The notes: a model not told the origin generated them from the sequence alone. Shown: positions 17,401 through 26,729, counted from the first letter of the stretch. The stretch is 64,000 bases of DNA from Ramlibacter pinisoli (GCF_009758015.1 NZ_WSEL01000009.1:558001-622000); one strand, 5' to 3'. Numbers and translations are program-made.

Positions 17401-18447
17401 TCAGGCTTTGAACTTGTCTTTGGCCCGGCGGGCGAACTCGTTGGTGTAGGTGCGGGCCAGGTTGATCTTGTCGACCTTGACCGTGGGCTCGAAGCTCGCC
17501 AGGGCCTTCAGCGCCGTGCGTGCGCCCTCCTCCGGCAGCAGGCCATCGAGGCAGATGGCCTCGCGCACCTTGTTGAAGGAGGCCAGGTAGAGGGCGCGGT
17601 CGCCCAGCAGGTAGCTGTCGGGGACGGTCTTGATGATGTCGCTCGGTCCCGCGGTCTGCAGCCACTTCAGGCCGTGCACGATGGCATTGGCCAGTGCCTG
17701 GCAGGTATTGGGGTACTTCTGGACGAATTCGACGTGCGTGTACAGGCAGGCGGCCGGCATCAGCCCGCCGAACACCTCCTGCGTGCCCTTGAGCGTGCGC
17801 GTGTCGCTGATGATCTTCACGTCGCCCTTCTGCTCGAGCATCGTCATGACCGGATCGATGTTGCTCATGGCATCGATCTGGCCGGAACGCAACGCCGCCA
17901 GCGCGCCGGCCGCCGTCCCCACGCCGACATAACTGACCTCGTTGGCCTTGATGCCGGCGCGCGAGAGCACCAGGTTGGAAACCATGTTGGTCGACGAACC
18001 GGGCGCGGTGACACCGATCTTCTTGCCCCGCAGGTCGGCCAGCGACGTGTAGCCCGACATGGTCTTGGTGGACACGCCCATCGCGATCTGCGGTGCGCGG
18101 CCCTGCAACACGATGGCCTCGATGAACTGGTTCTTGGCCTGCATGTTGATGGTGTGCTCGTACGCGCCGCTCACGATGTCGGCCGAGCCACCCACCAGCG
18201 CCTGCAGCGCGCGCGCGCCGCCGGAGAAGTCGGAGATTTCCACCTCGAGGCCTTCGGCGCGGAAGTAGCCGAGTTGCTCGGAGATGGTGAGGGGCAGGTA
18301 GTAGAACGCCGCCTTGCCGCCGACCGCCAGCGAGAGCCGGGGCTTCTCGATGCGCGCCTGCGCGCGCAAGGCGGGGACCGCCACTACCGCGACCGCCGCG
18401 CCGGCGGCGAGCGCGAAGCTGCGGCGGGTGATGGCGGGGGCAATCAT
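17401..18447 (-). CDS. ABC transporter substrate-binding protein, SsuA-like
   Basis: 348 residues. The ATG at 18447 follows GGAGAA at good spacing and starts a signal peptide with 'TRRSFALAAGAA', which could be recognised by the Tat pathway. The mature part has 'GYFRAEGLEVEISDFSGGA' and 'TAPGSSTNM', typical of SsuA/NMT1-like periplasmic proteins. It should bind a small organic anion or heterocycle for the importer encoded downstream. It resembles the binding protein at 1613 only in family, so the two systems probably have different ligands. Confidence 0.87.
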   Translation of the reverse strand: MIAPAITRRSFALAAGAAVAVVAVPALRAQARIEKPRLSLAVGGKAAFYYLPLTISEQLGYFRAEGLEVEISDFSGGARALQALVGGSADIVSGAYEHTINMQAKNQFIEAIVLQGRAPQIAMGVSTKTMSGYTSLADLRGKKIGVTAPGSSTNMVSNLVLSRAGIKANEVSYVGVGTAAGALAALRSGQIDAMSNIDPVMTMLEQKGDVKIISDTRTLKGTQEVFGGLMPAACLYTHVEFVQKYPNTCQALANAIVHGLKWLQTAGPSDIIKTVPDSYLLGDRALYLASFNKVREAICLDGLLPEEGARTALKALASFEPTVKVDKINLARTYTNEFARRAKDKFKA

Positions 18448-18562
18448 CGGGGTTCTCCGGGGCGGCTGTCTCTCGTGCAACGAGGTTAGCCAAGGAGATC
18501 CCTGCACCGCATCGGGACCATCCCGTGCGGGTTTCCACGTAACCCCAGCGGGCAGCCGGGCG

Positions 18563-18976
18563 CTAGCGCAGGCCGGCCAGCAGGATGCCCACGTTCACCA
18601 CGAACGCGAGGGCCCAAATGGCCGACCGGATGGTCGGCAGGCCGGCCACGTACATGGCGATGTAGACCACCCGCAGCGTGACGAAGACCACCGCCAGGAT
18701 GTCCACCAGCGTCTGCGGCGCGGCCACCTGGTGGGCGATGACGACGGCTCCGATGAAGAACGGGAGCGCCTCGAAGCTGTTGGCCTGGGCGGCGTTCGCG
18801 CGCGCCCGCCAATCGGTGAGCTTGCCGAGCCACGCCCGGGGATCCTGGTTGTCGTACCCGCCCTGGCTGCGTGGCCGGCCGAATCCGCCCGACTTGGCCA
18901 GGTAGGCGCAGGCGTACGGCAGCAGCGCGGCGGCGAGCACGCACCAGTAGGCAACGGTGAAGCGGACAGGTCCCAT
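18563..18976 (-). CDS. MAPEG family membrane protein
   Basis: 137 residues with four predicted helices and the MAPEG features 'RARANAAQANSFEALPFF' and 'RVVYIAMYV' (the eicosanoid/glutathione-metabolism membrane family). Bacterial members are inner-membrane proteins of unclear function, some with glutathione-transferase activity. It is the last gene of a dnaX-ebfC-recR transcript, 38 bp after recR; the link is probably positional only. Confidence 0.8.
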   Translation of the reverse strand: MGPVRFTVAYWCVLAAALLPYACAYLAKSGGFGRPRSQGGYDNQDPRAWLGKLTDWRARANAAQANSFEALPFFIGAVVIAHQVAAPQTLVDILAVVFVTLRVVYIAMYVAGLPTIRSAIWALAFVVNVGILLAGLR

Positions 18977-19014
18977 CGTGGTCGTTCTTGTTGGAGTTGG
19001 TACGCCGCCCTGGC

Positions 19015-19602
19015 TCAGCGACGGTCGACGAGGGCGTGGGCGATGGTGCCCAGGTCCACGTATTCGAGCTCGCTGCCGGCCGGCACGCCGCGCGCGAGGC
19101 GCGTGACTTTCAGCCCGCGCTGCTTCAGGGCCTCGCCGATGACGTGCGCGGTGGCCTCGCCCTCGGCGGTGAAATTGGTCGCCAGGATGACCTCCTGGAC
19201 GAGGCCGTCGGTGGCGCGCTGGAACAGCTTGCCCAGCCCGATGTCCTGGGGGCCGATGCCGTCCAGCGGACTGAGCTTGCCCATCAGCACGAAATAGCGG
19301 CCTCGGTACGCCGCAGTGCGCTCCAGCGCGGCCTGGTCGGCCGGCGTCTCGACCACACAGAGCTTGCTGGCATCGCGCTGCGGATCGCGGCAGGTCGGGC
19401 AGACCTCTTCCTCGGTGAAGGTGTGGCACAGGCTGCATTGCCGGATGCGGGCGGTCGCCTGCATCAGCGCCTGCGCGAGCAGCTGCGCGCCTTCGCGGTC
19501 GTGCTGCAGCAGGTGGTAGGCCATGCGCGACGCCGACTTCACGCCGACGCCGGGCAGGCGCCGCAAGGCGTCGACGAGTGCGTTGAGGGAGGGATCAGCC
19601 AC
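19015..19602 (-). CDS. recR: Recombination mediator protein RecR
   Basis: 195 residues, full length. The helix-hairpin-helix '[20 protein letters not shown]', the zinc finger 'CSLC...CPTC' and the Toprim region ('[13 protein letters not shown]') are all present in order. RecR works with RecO (and RecF) to load RecA on single-stranded gaps. It sits 33 bp downstream of ebfC, the standard dnaX-ebfC-recR order. Confidence 0.97.
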   Translation of the reverse strand: MADPSLNALVDALRRLPGVGVKSASRMAYHLLQHDREGAQLLAQALMQATARIRQCSLCHTFTEEEVCPTCRDPQRDASKLCVVETPADQAALERTAAYRGRYFVLMGKLSPLDGIGPQDIGLGKLFQRATDGLVQEVILATNFTAEGEATAHVIGEALKQRGLKVTRLARGVPAGSELEYVDLGTIAHALVDRR

Positions 19603-19635
19603 GGCCGCCCGCCCGCGCGTCGCGCCCGTGCCCGC

Positions 19636-19968
19636 TCAAAACGGGAACTTCATGCCGCCGGGCAGGCCCGGCATGCCGGCAGTGATCTTGCCCATCTTCT
19701 CCTGCGAGGTCTCCTCGGCCTTGCGCACGGCGGCGTTGAAGGCGGCGGCGACCAGGTCTTCCAGCATGTCCTTGTCGTCGGCGAGCAGGCTGGGGTCGAT
19801 GGCGACGCGCTTGACGTCGTGCTTGCACGTCATGGTGACCTTGACGAGGCCGGCGCCCGATTCCCCGGTGACCTCGATGGTCGCCAGTTCGTCCTGGGCT
19901 TTCTTCAGGTTGTCCTGCATGGCCTGGGCCTGTTTCATCAGGCCGGCCAGCTGTCCCTTGTTGAACAT
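19636..19968 (-). CDS. ebfC: Nucleoid-associated protein YbaB/EbfC
   Basis: 110 residues, typical length. The N-terminal '[12 protein letters not shown]' coiled-coil and central '[17 protein letters not shown]' are family hallmarks, and the glycine/methionine-rich tail '[10 protein letters not shown]' is common. EbfC dimers bind DNA non-specifically or with modest preference and influence nucleoid structure. It lies 36 bp after dnaX, probably co-transcribed with it and recR. Confidence 0.96.
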   Translation of the reverse strand: MFNKGQLAGLMKQAQAMQDNLKKAQDELATIEVTGESGAGLVKVTMTCKHDVKRVAIDPSLLADDKDMLEDLVAAAFNAAVRKAEETSQEKMGKITAGMPGLPGGMKFPF

Positions 19969-20004
19969 GCGTCGATTCCTTTGCGTGGTTGCCGCGTGCC
20001 GTAG

Positions 20005-21834
20005 CTACGCGGGCTTGATGCTTCCAGGCACGATTCTCGCGCCAAAGTCCCGCATCATCTGCTGCACGAACGGATCGTTCAGGATGACTTCCTCGGCGGC
20101 CTTCTGGCGCTCGGCTGCGGCAGCCGCGTTGCGGCGCGCGGGACTGTCGGTCACCGGCCCCACCTCGACCGCCAATGCCACGTCGTGCCCCGCCGCGCGC
20201 AGGGCGGTCTGCAGGCGCTCGCGCGCGGCCGGCTGGTTGAGCGATTCGCGCTCGACGCGCAGCAGCCAGTGCCCCGTGTCGCGGGCCACCAGCTGCGACT
20301 GCAGGCCCAGCTCGCGCACCAGCGCCGAGATGGCCTCCGCCGCCGCCAGCTGCTGCACCGTGGCATGCCAGAAATCGCCCTCTTCCGTCGCCACGAAACC
20401 GGTGGCCGGAGCCGACGCGGCCTCGCGCGCCGACTCGGGCTGCTGGCGCACCGGGACGCCGACCACCTCGCCGCCGCCCGCAGCGGGACGCTCGCGCGCC
20501 GGGGCTGCACCGCGCACGGCCGGCGGTTCGACCACGGGCAGCACGCGGCCGGGCGGAATGTTGTTGGCGGGCGCCGTGGCCGGGCGTGCCGGCGCGGCAG
20601 CGGGGGCCAGCGCCGCCGGAGCAACCACGGGGGGCGCGGCGGGTGCGCGAACCGGCGCGAGCGGCACCGCGGCAGGCGGCTCAACCGCCGGCCTGGCGTC
20701 GATCAGAGTTTTTTTTTCCGCCGCGGCGGTGGCCGTGCCGGGCTGGAAGGCGAGCAGCCGCAGCAGCACCATCGTGAGCGCGGCGTATTCGTCGGGGGCC
20801 AGGCCGAGCTCGGCACGGCCATGCAGGCACATCGTGTAGAGCAGCTGGGTCTCGTCGGCGGGCAGCAGGCCGGCCAGGCGCGTGACCTGCCCCGCGTCGG
20901 GGTCGGCGGCGTCGCCGGCTTCGGGCACCGCCTGCACGACCGCCATGCGCTGCAGCACGGCTGCCATTTCCTCCAGTGCGCCGGCGGCCGACAGGCCATT
21001 CAACCGCAGTTCCCCGGACACCGCCACCACGGTGCGGCCGTCGCCGGCGGCGAGCGCCTCGATCAGCCGGAACACGTGGCTGCGGTCGACGCTGCCCAGC
21101 ATCTGGCGCACCGCCGGCTCGCGCAGGCCGCCACCACCGAAGGCGATGGCCTGGTCGGTGAGCGAGAGCGCGTCGCGCATGGAGCCCCGCGCGGCCCGCG
21201 CCAGCAGGCGCAGCGCCTGCGGGTCGGCCTCGACGCCCTCGGCCTGGAGCACGTTCGCCAGGTGGTCGTTGACCGTCTCGGGCGCCATCGGCCGCAGGTT
21301 GAACTGCAGGCAGCGCGAGAGCACGGTGACCGGCACCTTCTGCGGGTCGGTCGTCGCCAGCACGAACTTGAGGTACTCGGGCGGCTCTTCCAGCGTCTTG
21401 AGCATCGCGTTGAACGCGTGCCCGGTGAGCATGTGCACCTCGTCGATCATGAAGACCTTGAAGCGCCCCTGCACCGGCTTGTAGACCGCCTGTTCGAGCA
21501 GCGACTGGACCTCGTCGACGCCGCGGTTCGAGGCGGCGTCGAGCTCGGTGTAGTCGACGAACCGGCCGGAGTCGATGTCGGTGCAGGCCTGGCACACGCC
21601 GCACGGCGTGGCGGTGATGCCGCCCTGCCCGTCCGGGCCCTGGCAATTGAGCGACTTGGCCAGGATGCGCGAGACGGTGGTCTTGCCGACACCGCGCGTG
21701 CCGGTGAACAGGTAGGCGTGGTGCAACCGCTGCTGGGTCAGCGCGTTCGACAGCGCCTGGACGACGTGCTCCTGCCCCACCATCTCGCCGAAGGTCTTCG
21801 GCCGGTACTTGCGGGCGAGCACGAGATACGACAT
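20005..21834 (-). CDS. dnaX: DNA polymerase III subunits tau/gamma
   Basis: 609 residues. AAA+ clamp-loader core: Walker A 'GTRGVGKT' near residue 45, zinc-binding cysteines near 64-79 ('CGVCQAC'), Walker B 'FMIDEVHML' and sensor 'LSRC'. A proline/alanine-rich linker and a tau-specific C-terminal domain follow. Codons 373-376 contain nine consecutive A residues (coding strand; window 20709-20717), giving E-K-K-T. A -1 shift there gives K-K-N-S-D-R-R-Q-A-G-G and a stop at 20681-20683, a product of about 384 residues that matches a gamma-like clamp loader; the other frame stops at 20703. So full-length tau and short gamma may both be made, as in E. coli (ribosomal shift) and Thermus (polymerase slippage). 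Confidence 0.97.
   Translation of the reverse strand: MSYLVLARKYRPKTFGEMVGQEHVVQALSNALTQQRLHHAYLFTGTRGVGKTTVSRILAKSLNCQGPDGQGGITATPCGVCQACTDIDSGRFVDYTELDAASNRGVDEVQSLLEQAVYKPVQGRFKVFMIDEVHMLTGHAFNAMLKTLEEPPEYLKFVLATTDPQKVPVTVLSRCLQFNLRPMAPETVNDHLANVLQAEGVEADPQALRLLARAARGSMRDALSLTDQAIAFGGGGLREPAVRQMLGSVDRSHVFRLIEALAAGDGRTVVAVSGELRLNGLSAAGALEEMAAVLQRMAVVQAVPEAGDAADPDAGQVTRLAGLLPADETQLLYTMCLHGRAELGLAPDEYAALTMVLLRLLAFQPGTATAAAEKKTLIDARPAVEPPAAVPLAPVRAPAAPPVVAPAALAPAAAPARPATAPANNIPPGRVLPVVEPPAVRGAAPARERPAAGGGEVVGVPVRQQPESAREAASAPATGFVATEEGDFWHATVQQLAAAEAISALVRELGLQSQLVARDTGHWLLRVERESLNQPAARERLQTALRAAGHDVALAVEVGPVTDSPARRNAAAAAERQKAAEEVILNDPFVQQMMRDFGARIVPGSIKPA
20709..20717 (-). other. A9 slippery run in dnaX (candidate frameshift/slippage site)
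   Basis: Nine T on the plus strand are nine A in the dnaX mRNA, reading G AAA AAA AAA CT in frame. It is an unusually long A run for such a GC-rich gene and lies exactly at the core/linker boundary where gamma should end. Both alternative frames terminate within about 12 codons. Confidence 0.7.
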
Positions 21835-21884
21835 CGCGGCGATTCTAAGGGCCCGGTCCGACGAGCCCGGGCATCGCAGTCGCC

Positions 21885-21890
21885 TACAAT
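21885..21890 (+). promoter_or_regulatory. -10 element for the 4.5S RNA gene
   Basis: TACAAT lies 9 bp before the predicted RNA 5' end (about 21900). No good -35 hexamer is seen 17 bp upstream, where the DNA is the dnaX leader. Confidence 0.45.
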
Positions 21891-21899
21891 CACCCCTGA

Positions 21900-21989
21900 C
21901 GGGCCTCCCCGCATGGTGAAGCGGCCAACCGGGTCAGGTGGGGAACCAAGCAGCCCTAACTGTGGAGCCAGTGCCGGGGGTAAGGCTCG
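21900..21989 (+). ncRNA. ffs: 4.5S signal recognition particle RNA
   Basis: The short bacterial SRP RNA, about 90 nt. The conserved Ffh-binding apical domain is plain: GGGTCAGGTGGGGAACC followed by AAGCAGCCC, i.e. a GGAA tetraloop closed by TGG/CCA with the GTCAGG / AAGCAGCC internal loops. The ends pair (GGGCCT at 21901-21906 with AGGCTC at 21983-21988). It pairs with Ffh to target nascent membrane proteins. It is read divergently from dnaX, 65 bp away. Confidence 0.93.
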
Positions 21990-22257
21990 TCAACTTCCCC
22001 TCTCAGATGCCTTGCGGATCAAGCACTTAGCCGTGCTGGAGCGGTCCAAAAGGCGGCCTGTGTCACCTGACTGTGTCACCTCGGGTGCCTTCGCTGGCGA
22101 ACCGAGCGCGAAAACTGCGCCTCGCCGTTGCTACTGGCGGCCGATTCCCTCGCTTCGATTGCGAGGATGGAACCGCCGGCACGGCGGAGCGACCTGACAT
22201 CATTCGGCCGGCCACTGCGCCAGCTCTCGCGGCCGCTTCGATTTCCCTCGACGACAA
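21990..22257. other. Gene-free stretch after the SRP RNA
   Basis: 268 bp without a credible gene; short frames on both strands lack ribosome binding sites. It contains an 11-bp direct repeat (CTGTGTCACCT at 22059-22069 and 22071-22081) of unknown meaning. Confidence 0.5.
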
Positions 22258-23289
22258 CTAGCCCCGCCCGTTACCCCGGCCGGAGTTGCCTGGTGCGGGC
22301 AGAGGTGCAGGAGCCGGTGTCGGCGCCGGCGTGGGGGCCGGAGTCGGCGCAGGCGTCGGCGCAGGCGTGGGGGCCGGAGTCGGCACCGGCAGGGGTGCCG
22401 GCGTCGGCGCAGGCCGGGGTGCCGCCGTCGGAGCCGGCGTTGGCGCAGGCCTGGGTGCCGCCGTCGGAGCCGGAGTCGGCGCAGGCCTGGGTGCCGCCGT
22501 GGGTGCCGGGGTCGGCGCCGGCGCAGCGACAGGCGCCGCGGAAACGGGAGTCACCTGGTCCGCGAAGGCGATGAAGCCAATCACCCGGTCCGGGCGCAGG
22601 GCCAGCGTGAACAGCCGCCTCGGCGCCCCGGTGGTATCCAGGTAGGCGACGCCCGAGATGGACGTGCCGTTCCCATGAAGGCAGTCGGCGCCCACGTAGG
22701 TGGCCGACAGCATGTAGACGTTCTTGCCGGTTGCGCGCGGGACCGCCTGGCCGGCCAGGGTGCACCCGGCGGAGGCCACCCAGGTGAAGCGCCCGATCGC
22801 GTCGATCACGGCGACGGTGTTTCCGCTCAGCTCGTACGTCCCCGCCAGGCCATTCGGCGTCGCGGCACTGTCGTAGCTGGCGTTGTAGGACAGAAAGAGG
22901 CGCCGGCCGGTGCTGGCGGTCGCGTCGAGGGCCGTGCGCGCCTGCACGCTGCCGACGAAGGTGGTCTCGGGCTGGAGGTTGTCCAGGAACGAGTAGTCGG
23001 TGACGGATGCATTGAGCGTGGTGCCCACGCCGCTGGCGACGCCCTGGATGGCGCCCTTGAGGCTGAAGCCGTCGGAGGCGATGCCCCAGGCCTGGCCGTC
23101 CTCCAGCACCACCAGGTCCTGCCGGTCACCGGCCGACGTGCGACCGAACCAGATCCCTTCGGCGTTGTTCCGGACGGCCACGGCTTGTGCCGTGCCCTGT
23201 TCGCTGGACCCACCGCCACCACCGCCGCACGCCGCCAGGACGAACGTCACGACCGCGGGAGTCAGGGTGCGCGGATTCCGGTACGACAT
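22258..23289 (-). CDS. Putative lipoprotein with Pro/Ala/Thr-rich C-terminal repeats
   Basis: 343 residues. The N-terminus ends in a lipobox, 'FVLAAC', followed by six glycines, as in many Burkholderiales surface lipoproteins. A globular middle of about 220 residues (with '[20 protein letters not shown]' near residue 44) has no family I recognise. The last 80 residues are low-complexity: three 12-residue units [12 protein letters not shown], then PAPT tetrapeptides, ending in a Gly/Arg tail. Such stalks often span peptidoglycan or extend from the outer membrane. No function is assigned, and no ribosome binding site is obvious before ATG 23289. Confidence 0.75.
   Translation of the reverse strand: MSYRNPRTLTPAVVTFVLAACGGGGGGSSEQGTAQAVAVRNNAEGIWFGRTSAGDRQDLVVLEDGQAWGIASDGFSLKGAIQGVASGVGTTLNASVTDYSFLDNLQPETTFVGSVQARTALDATASTGRRLFLSYNASYDSAATPNGLAGTYELSGNTVAVIDAIGRFTWVASAGCTLAGQAVPRATGKNVYMLSATYVGADCLHGNGTSISGVAYLDTTGAPRRLFTLALRPDRVIGFIAFADQVTPVSAAPVAAPAPTPAPTAAPRPAPTPAPTAAPRPAPTPAPTAAPRPAPTPAPLPVPTPAPTPAPTPAPTPAPTPAPTPAPAPLPAPGNSGRGNGRG
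22291..22521 (-). repeat. In-frame minisatellite encoding the PAPT repeats
   Basis: Three 36-bp units followed by 12-bp units, all within the lipoprotein gene and in frame. Every repeat length is a multiple of 3, so copy-number change would alter stalk length without breaking the frame. Confidence 0.75.
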
Positions 23290-23392
23290 CAGGCCACGTT
23301 ACGGCGCGGCCGCCTCGCGCATGGGTCAGGCTTACAAGTCATTGCAGCGGAAACCCGTCGGCATCGGCCGAGCAGGTTCCGGGGCCGGGTCC

Positions 23393-24025
23393 TCAGGTCA
23401 GCAGCGGGCGCGGCAGGATTTCCCAGGAATCGGCCGGCTCCGTGGTCCGCACGGCTTGCCGTCCCTGGTACTCGGCCCAGGCGGTGAGGAACACCATGCC
23501 CACGAAGCCGCCGACGATGAGGAAGGGGTAGGCCATCAGGATCTCCGTCAGCGAGTACTTCCAGTTGAGCGGCCGGCCGATGCCCAGCAGGGCGGCATAG
23601 AACCAGGACACACCCGAGACCGAACCGACGAAGAGCGCCACCATCCGGCGCGGGAAGGTGAGCTTCATCAGGCTCCCGGCGCGGTGCAGGAACGGCATCA
23701 CCTGCCGCTGCAGCACCATGCCGTTCAACGTCAGCAGGACCACCAGTGCGATCTTGGATTGCAGCTTGGGGTTGGCCAGCGTGCCGACGCCCTTGGCCAG
23801 GATGTCGAAGGAGACCAGCCCGATGCCGGTCAGCCAGAGCACGAGCAGCGCGCGCGAAATGGTCTTGTGCAGGTGGGTCAGGTGTTCTTCGTCCTGGGCG
23901 TCGGGTGTGGGCCGCAGCAGCCCCTTGATCATGGCGACGTCGCTGGTGAACACGAGGCCCAGGGCCACGCAGCAAGCGACGAGATGCAGGAAAACGATGC
24001 CCATGCGTATGAGTTCAGGATTCAT
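23393..24025 (-). CDS. Multi-pass membrane protein of unknown function
   Basis: 210 residues with about five or six hydrophobic segments, starting 'MNPELIRMGIVFLHLVACC'. Two histidines in the first helices (in 'FLHLVACC' and 'LTHLHKTIS') and a conserved-looking 'AYPFLIVGGFVGMVFLTAW' near the end recall small haem- or copper-associated membrane proteins, but I cannot name a family. It stands alone between the lipoprotein gene and the sensor kinase, both also on the minus strand. Confidence 0.7.
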   Translation of the reverse strand: MNPELIRMGIVFLHLVACCVALGLVFTSDVAMIKGLLRPTPDAQDEEHLTHLHKTISRALLVLWLTGIGLVSFDILAKGVGTLANPKLQSKIALVVLLTLNGMVLQRQVMPFLHRAGSLMKLTFPRRMVALFVGSVSGVSWFYAALLGIGRPLNWKYSLTEILMAYPFLIVGGFVGMVFLTAWAEYQGRQAVRTTEPADSWEILPRPLLT

Positions 24026-24383
24026 TCCTCAAGGTCCTTCAATGGGGGATTGCAAAGTTCCGACCTATGCGATGCCAGCCAGGGCAACTGCGGTCGGAGC
24101 TGAAACGGGCGCTTTCGTCCCGAGGACCGGACTGTGACGGACGAGCGCGCTTTTCACCCCGCACTCTTGTAACGTGCCGTGTAGGACAAGGGCTTTAGGT
24201 CAAACCACCTACGGTCGGGCTGAACGGTGCGTCGGAAGAGCACTTTCTGGGGCGCTTCAGCCTGGATGTAACGATTCGTGGGGTCGAGCTGCTGCGATCG
24301 GTGTGGCACGACGCAGTGCATTCGGAAACAGATCCGACCGTCTGTCGGACGATTCGCACAGGCCCAGCAGGCAAGGTGGCTCG
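24026..24383. other. 358-bp gene-free gap
   Basis: No credible gene, RNA or strong palindrome is seen. The sequence is somewhat less GC-rich than its surroundings. It separates the kinase 3' end from the membrane protein start, so it should hold the promoter of the latter. Confidence 0.5.
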
Positions 24384-26729
24384 TCAGGAAGCCGGCTGAT
24401 CGACCCTCAGCGCAGAGGTTCGCTCGCTCTCGCCGACGTCCACCAGAGTCAGTTCGAAGTGGAACTCCGTCCGCACGCCCGGCACGCTCTCGAAGCCGAT
24501 GCTGCCGCCGTGGGCCTGGACGATGCTTCGGCAGATGTTCAGGCCCAGCCCGGTGCCGCCCTTCTCCCGCCGGTCGCTGCTGTCGGCCTGGGCGAACCGC
24601 TCGAAGACGCGGGGCTGGAATTCCGGCGGGATGCCCGGGCCATGGTCCAGCACGGCGACCCGGGCCCGGCCCGCTTCCTGCCGCAGTACCACCCGCACGG
24701 TGTCGCCGCGCGGGGAGAACTTGGCGGCGTTCGAGACCAGGTTCACCACCACCTGCGTGATGCGGTCCTCGTCGGCCTCGACCCAGGCGTCACCGGCGGC
24801 ATCCACCTGCAGGTCCACTCCCAGCCCGCGCGCGTAGGGCTCGTTGTCCCGCACCGCTCGCTCGACCAGAGGACGCAGGTTGACGCGCGTGCGGCGCAGT
24901 TCCAGGCGCCCGGACTCGATACGCTCGACGTCCAGCACGTCGTTGATGAGGCGGATGAGCCGCTCGCAGCTGCGGATCGACATCTCGAGCAATTGCTGGC
25001 CTTGCGGCGGCAACGCGCCGCCGAGGCCGCCGGTGAGCAGGCGCAACGATCCGTAGACCGATGTCAGCGGCGTGCGCAATTCGTGCGACACCGTCGAGAC
25101 GAACTCGCTCTTGAGGCGCTCGACCTCCTTGCGCTGCGAGATGTCGTGCATGAACGCGCACAGCACCTGCAGTTGGCCGGTGTTGATGACGCCGACCCGC
25201 AGTTCCACCGGGATCTCGCGCCCGGCGCGGTCGACCACGGTGCGCTCGATGGCGAGCCCGGCCGACGGGAACTGGCCGCTGGTCGTGAACTGCGCCAGCG
25301 TGTTCAAGGCCGAGGTACGGAAGCGCGACGGGATCAGGACCTCGACCAGCGACCGCCCGACGATCTCATCGCGGCGCCAGCCGAACAGGGCCTCCGCGCG
25401 GGAGTTCCAGTCGGTGATGCGGCCGCTGAAGTCGATGCCGATGAAGGGGTCGGGGGCGGATTCCAGGATGGTCTGGATGCGCTGTTCGTTCTCGCGCACG
25501 TGGGCGAAGGTCTCGCGCAGCGCCGCGCTGCGCTCCTCGACCCGGCGCTCGAGCGAGGTGTTGAGCTCGCGCAGCGCGGCTTCCTTCTGCTGCAGGTTGC
25601 GCACCAGCGAATCGAGCGCAGCGCCGAGCTGCGCCACCTCGCGATAGGGCTCCGCCCGCACCTGCACGACGGCGGCATCCTTCTCCAGGTCACGTGCGGC
25701 CGCCGCCAGCGTCTTCAGCGGACGGGTCACCAGCCGCGCCGCGCCCCAGCCGACCAGCGAGAACAGCAGCGCGATGCCCAGGCCCCAGGACGCCAGCCGC
25801 CATTGCAGCTCGCGTACCGGCGCATAGGCCTCGTCCAGGTTCTGGCGCACCAGCACGCGCCAACCCAGGCCCGGGTAGCCCAGGTAGCCATGGTCGTGGG
25901 CGTAGCCCACCAGGTAGTCCTTGCCGTCCGGCCAGCGCTCGGTGGCGTAGCCGGCCTGGCGCGAGGCGGCGGCCAGGCTCGGCACGGCCAGCTTGCGGCC
26001 CTCGACCTCCGGTGGTCCCAGCAGCACCGTGCCGTCGCTGGCCACGATCAGCGGATCCACCGAGCGATCCCGTCCGACCGGCAGGAAGATCGCCCGCCGC
26101 ACGTCGCGCGCCCAGCGCCAGGACAGGTGCACGCCGAACACGTCGGGCTCGGCGCGGCCGGGCCGCGAGACCGGGAAGGCGATGTCGAGGAACCGCATCG
26201 GCTCCCCGCCCGGATTGGGCAGCTGCCTGGCCAGTGGCTCGGCCACGTGCACGTCGCCCACGGTCCCGCCTTCGCGGGCGGCCCGGAACCACGGCTGCGC
26301 AGAAACGTCGTCGCCCGCCAGCACGCCGCCGGTGGACACCAGGACGCGCCCCGCCGGATCGACCAGTCCCATCCAGGCATAGTTGGGATAGGTGCGCTGC
26401 ATCGCCTCGAGTTCGGCGGTCACGGCCCGGGGGTCGGCCAGACGCGCAAGCCGCTGGGCCATCAGCCCCACCTCGCGATGGCGCTCGAACATGCCGCGAT
26501 CGAGCCGGCTGGTGGTCTGGTTGGCCAGTTCCGCCAGGTTGCTGCCGATACTCGATCGCACCTGTTCGCTCGCGATCCGGTCGCCGGCCATCACCAGCAA
26601 CGCCGTGACCAGGATCGAGAGCAGGGAGAAGGCGAAGGCCAGGTAACTGCCGAGTCCATAGCGAACGGCGGCGGGCTTCTCCGGAGCGGCCGAGCCGCCA
26701 GGAACGTCGAGATCTCTCACGCGGCGCAT
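24384..26729 (-). CDS. Hybrid-less membrane sensor histidine kinase (Cache-HAMP-PAS-HisKA-HATPase)
   Basis: 781 residues. TM1 at about 27-48, a large periplasmic Cache-like sensor at about 50-305, TM2 at about 312-333, HAMP, and a coiled coil at about 375-415. A PAS domain spans about 415-530 ('APDPFIGIDFSGRITDWNSR'), then HisKA with H549 in 'VSHELRTPL', and HATPase_c with N box 'NLVSNAAKF', G1 'DHGPGIP' and G2 'GGTGLGL'. It should autophosphorylate in response to an extracytoplasmic ligand. No response regulator is adjacent, so its partner is elsewhere. I start it at ATG 26729; the longer open frame upstream is not protein-like. Confidence 0.87.
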   Translation of the reverse strand: MRRVRDLDVPGGSAAPEKPAAVRYGLGSYLAFAFSLLSILVTALLVMAGDRIASEQVRSSIGSNLAELANQTTSRLDRGMFERHREVGLMAQRLARLADPRAVTAELEAMQRTYPNYAWMGLVDPAGRVLVSTGGVLAGDDVSAQPWFRAAREGGTVGDVHVAEPLARQLPNPGGEPMRFLDIAFPVSRPGRAEPDVFGVHLSWRWARDVRRAIFLPVGRDRSVDPLIVASDGTVLLGPPEVEGRKLAVPSLAAASRQAGYATERWPDGKDYLVGYAHDHGYLGYPGLGWRVLVRQNLDEAYAPVRELQWRLASWGLGIALLFSLVGWGAARLVTRPLKTLAAAARDLEKDAAVVQVRAEPYREVAQLGAALDSLVRNLQQKEAALRELNTSLERRVEERSAALRETFAHVRENEQRIQTILESAPDPFIGIDFSGRITDWNSRAEALFGWRRDEIVGRSLVEVLIPSRFRTSALNTLAQFTTSGQFPSAGLAIERTVVDRAGREIPVELRVGVINTGQLQVLCAFMHDISQRKEVERLKSEFVSTVSHELRTPLTSVYGSLRLLTGGLGGALPPQGQQLLEMSIRSCERLIRLINDVLDVERIESGRLELRRTRVNLRPLVERAVRDNEPYARGLGVDLQVDAAGDAWVEADEDRITQVVVNLVSNAAKFSPRGDTVRVVLRQEAGRARVAVLDHGPGIPPEFQPRVFERFAQADSSDRREKGGTGLGLNICRSIVQAHGGSIGFESVPGVRTEFHFELTLVDVGESERTSALRVDQPAS

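Noticed and set aside
22059..22081. Tandem CTGTGTCACCT near the SRP RNA as an attachment site
   Set aside because: Only two short copies, no integrase and no second distant copy in the window.
22063..22257. Small minus-strand open frame after the SRP RNA
   Set aside because: No ribosome binding site, no recognisable domain and codon use like an out-of-frame shadow.
22291..22521. Repeat array considered as CRISPR
   Set aside because: Repeats are contiguous and in frame within a gene, with no spacers and no cas genes.
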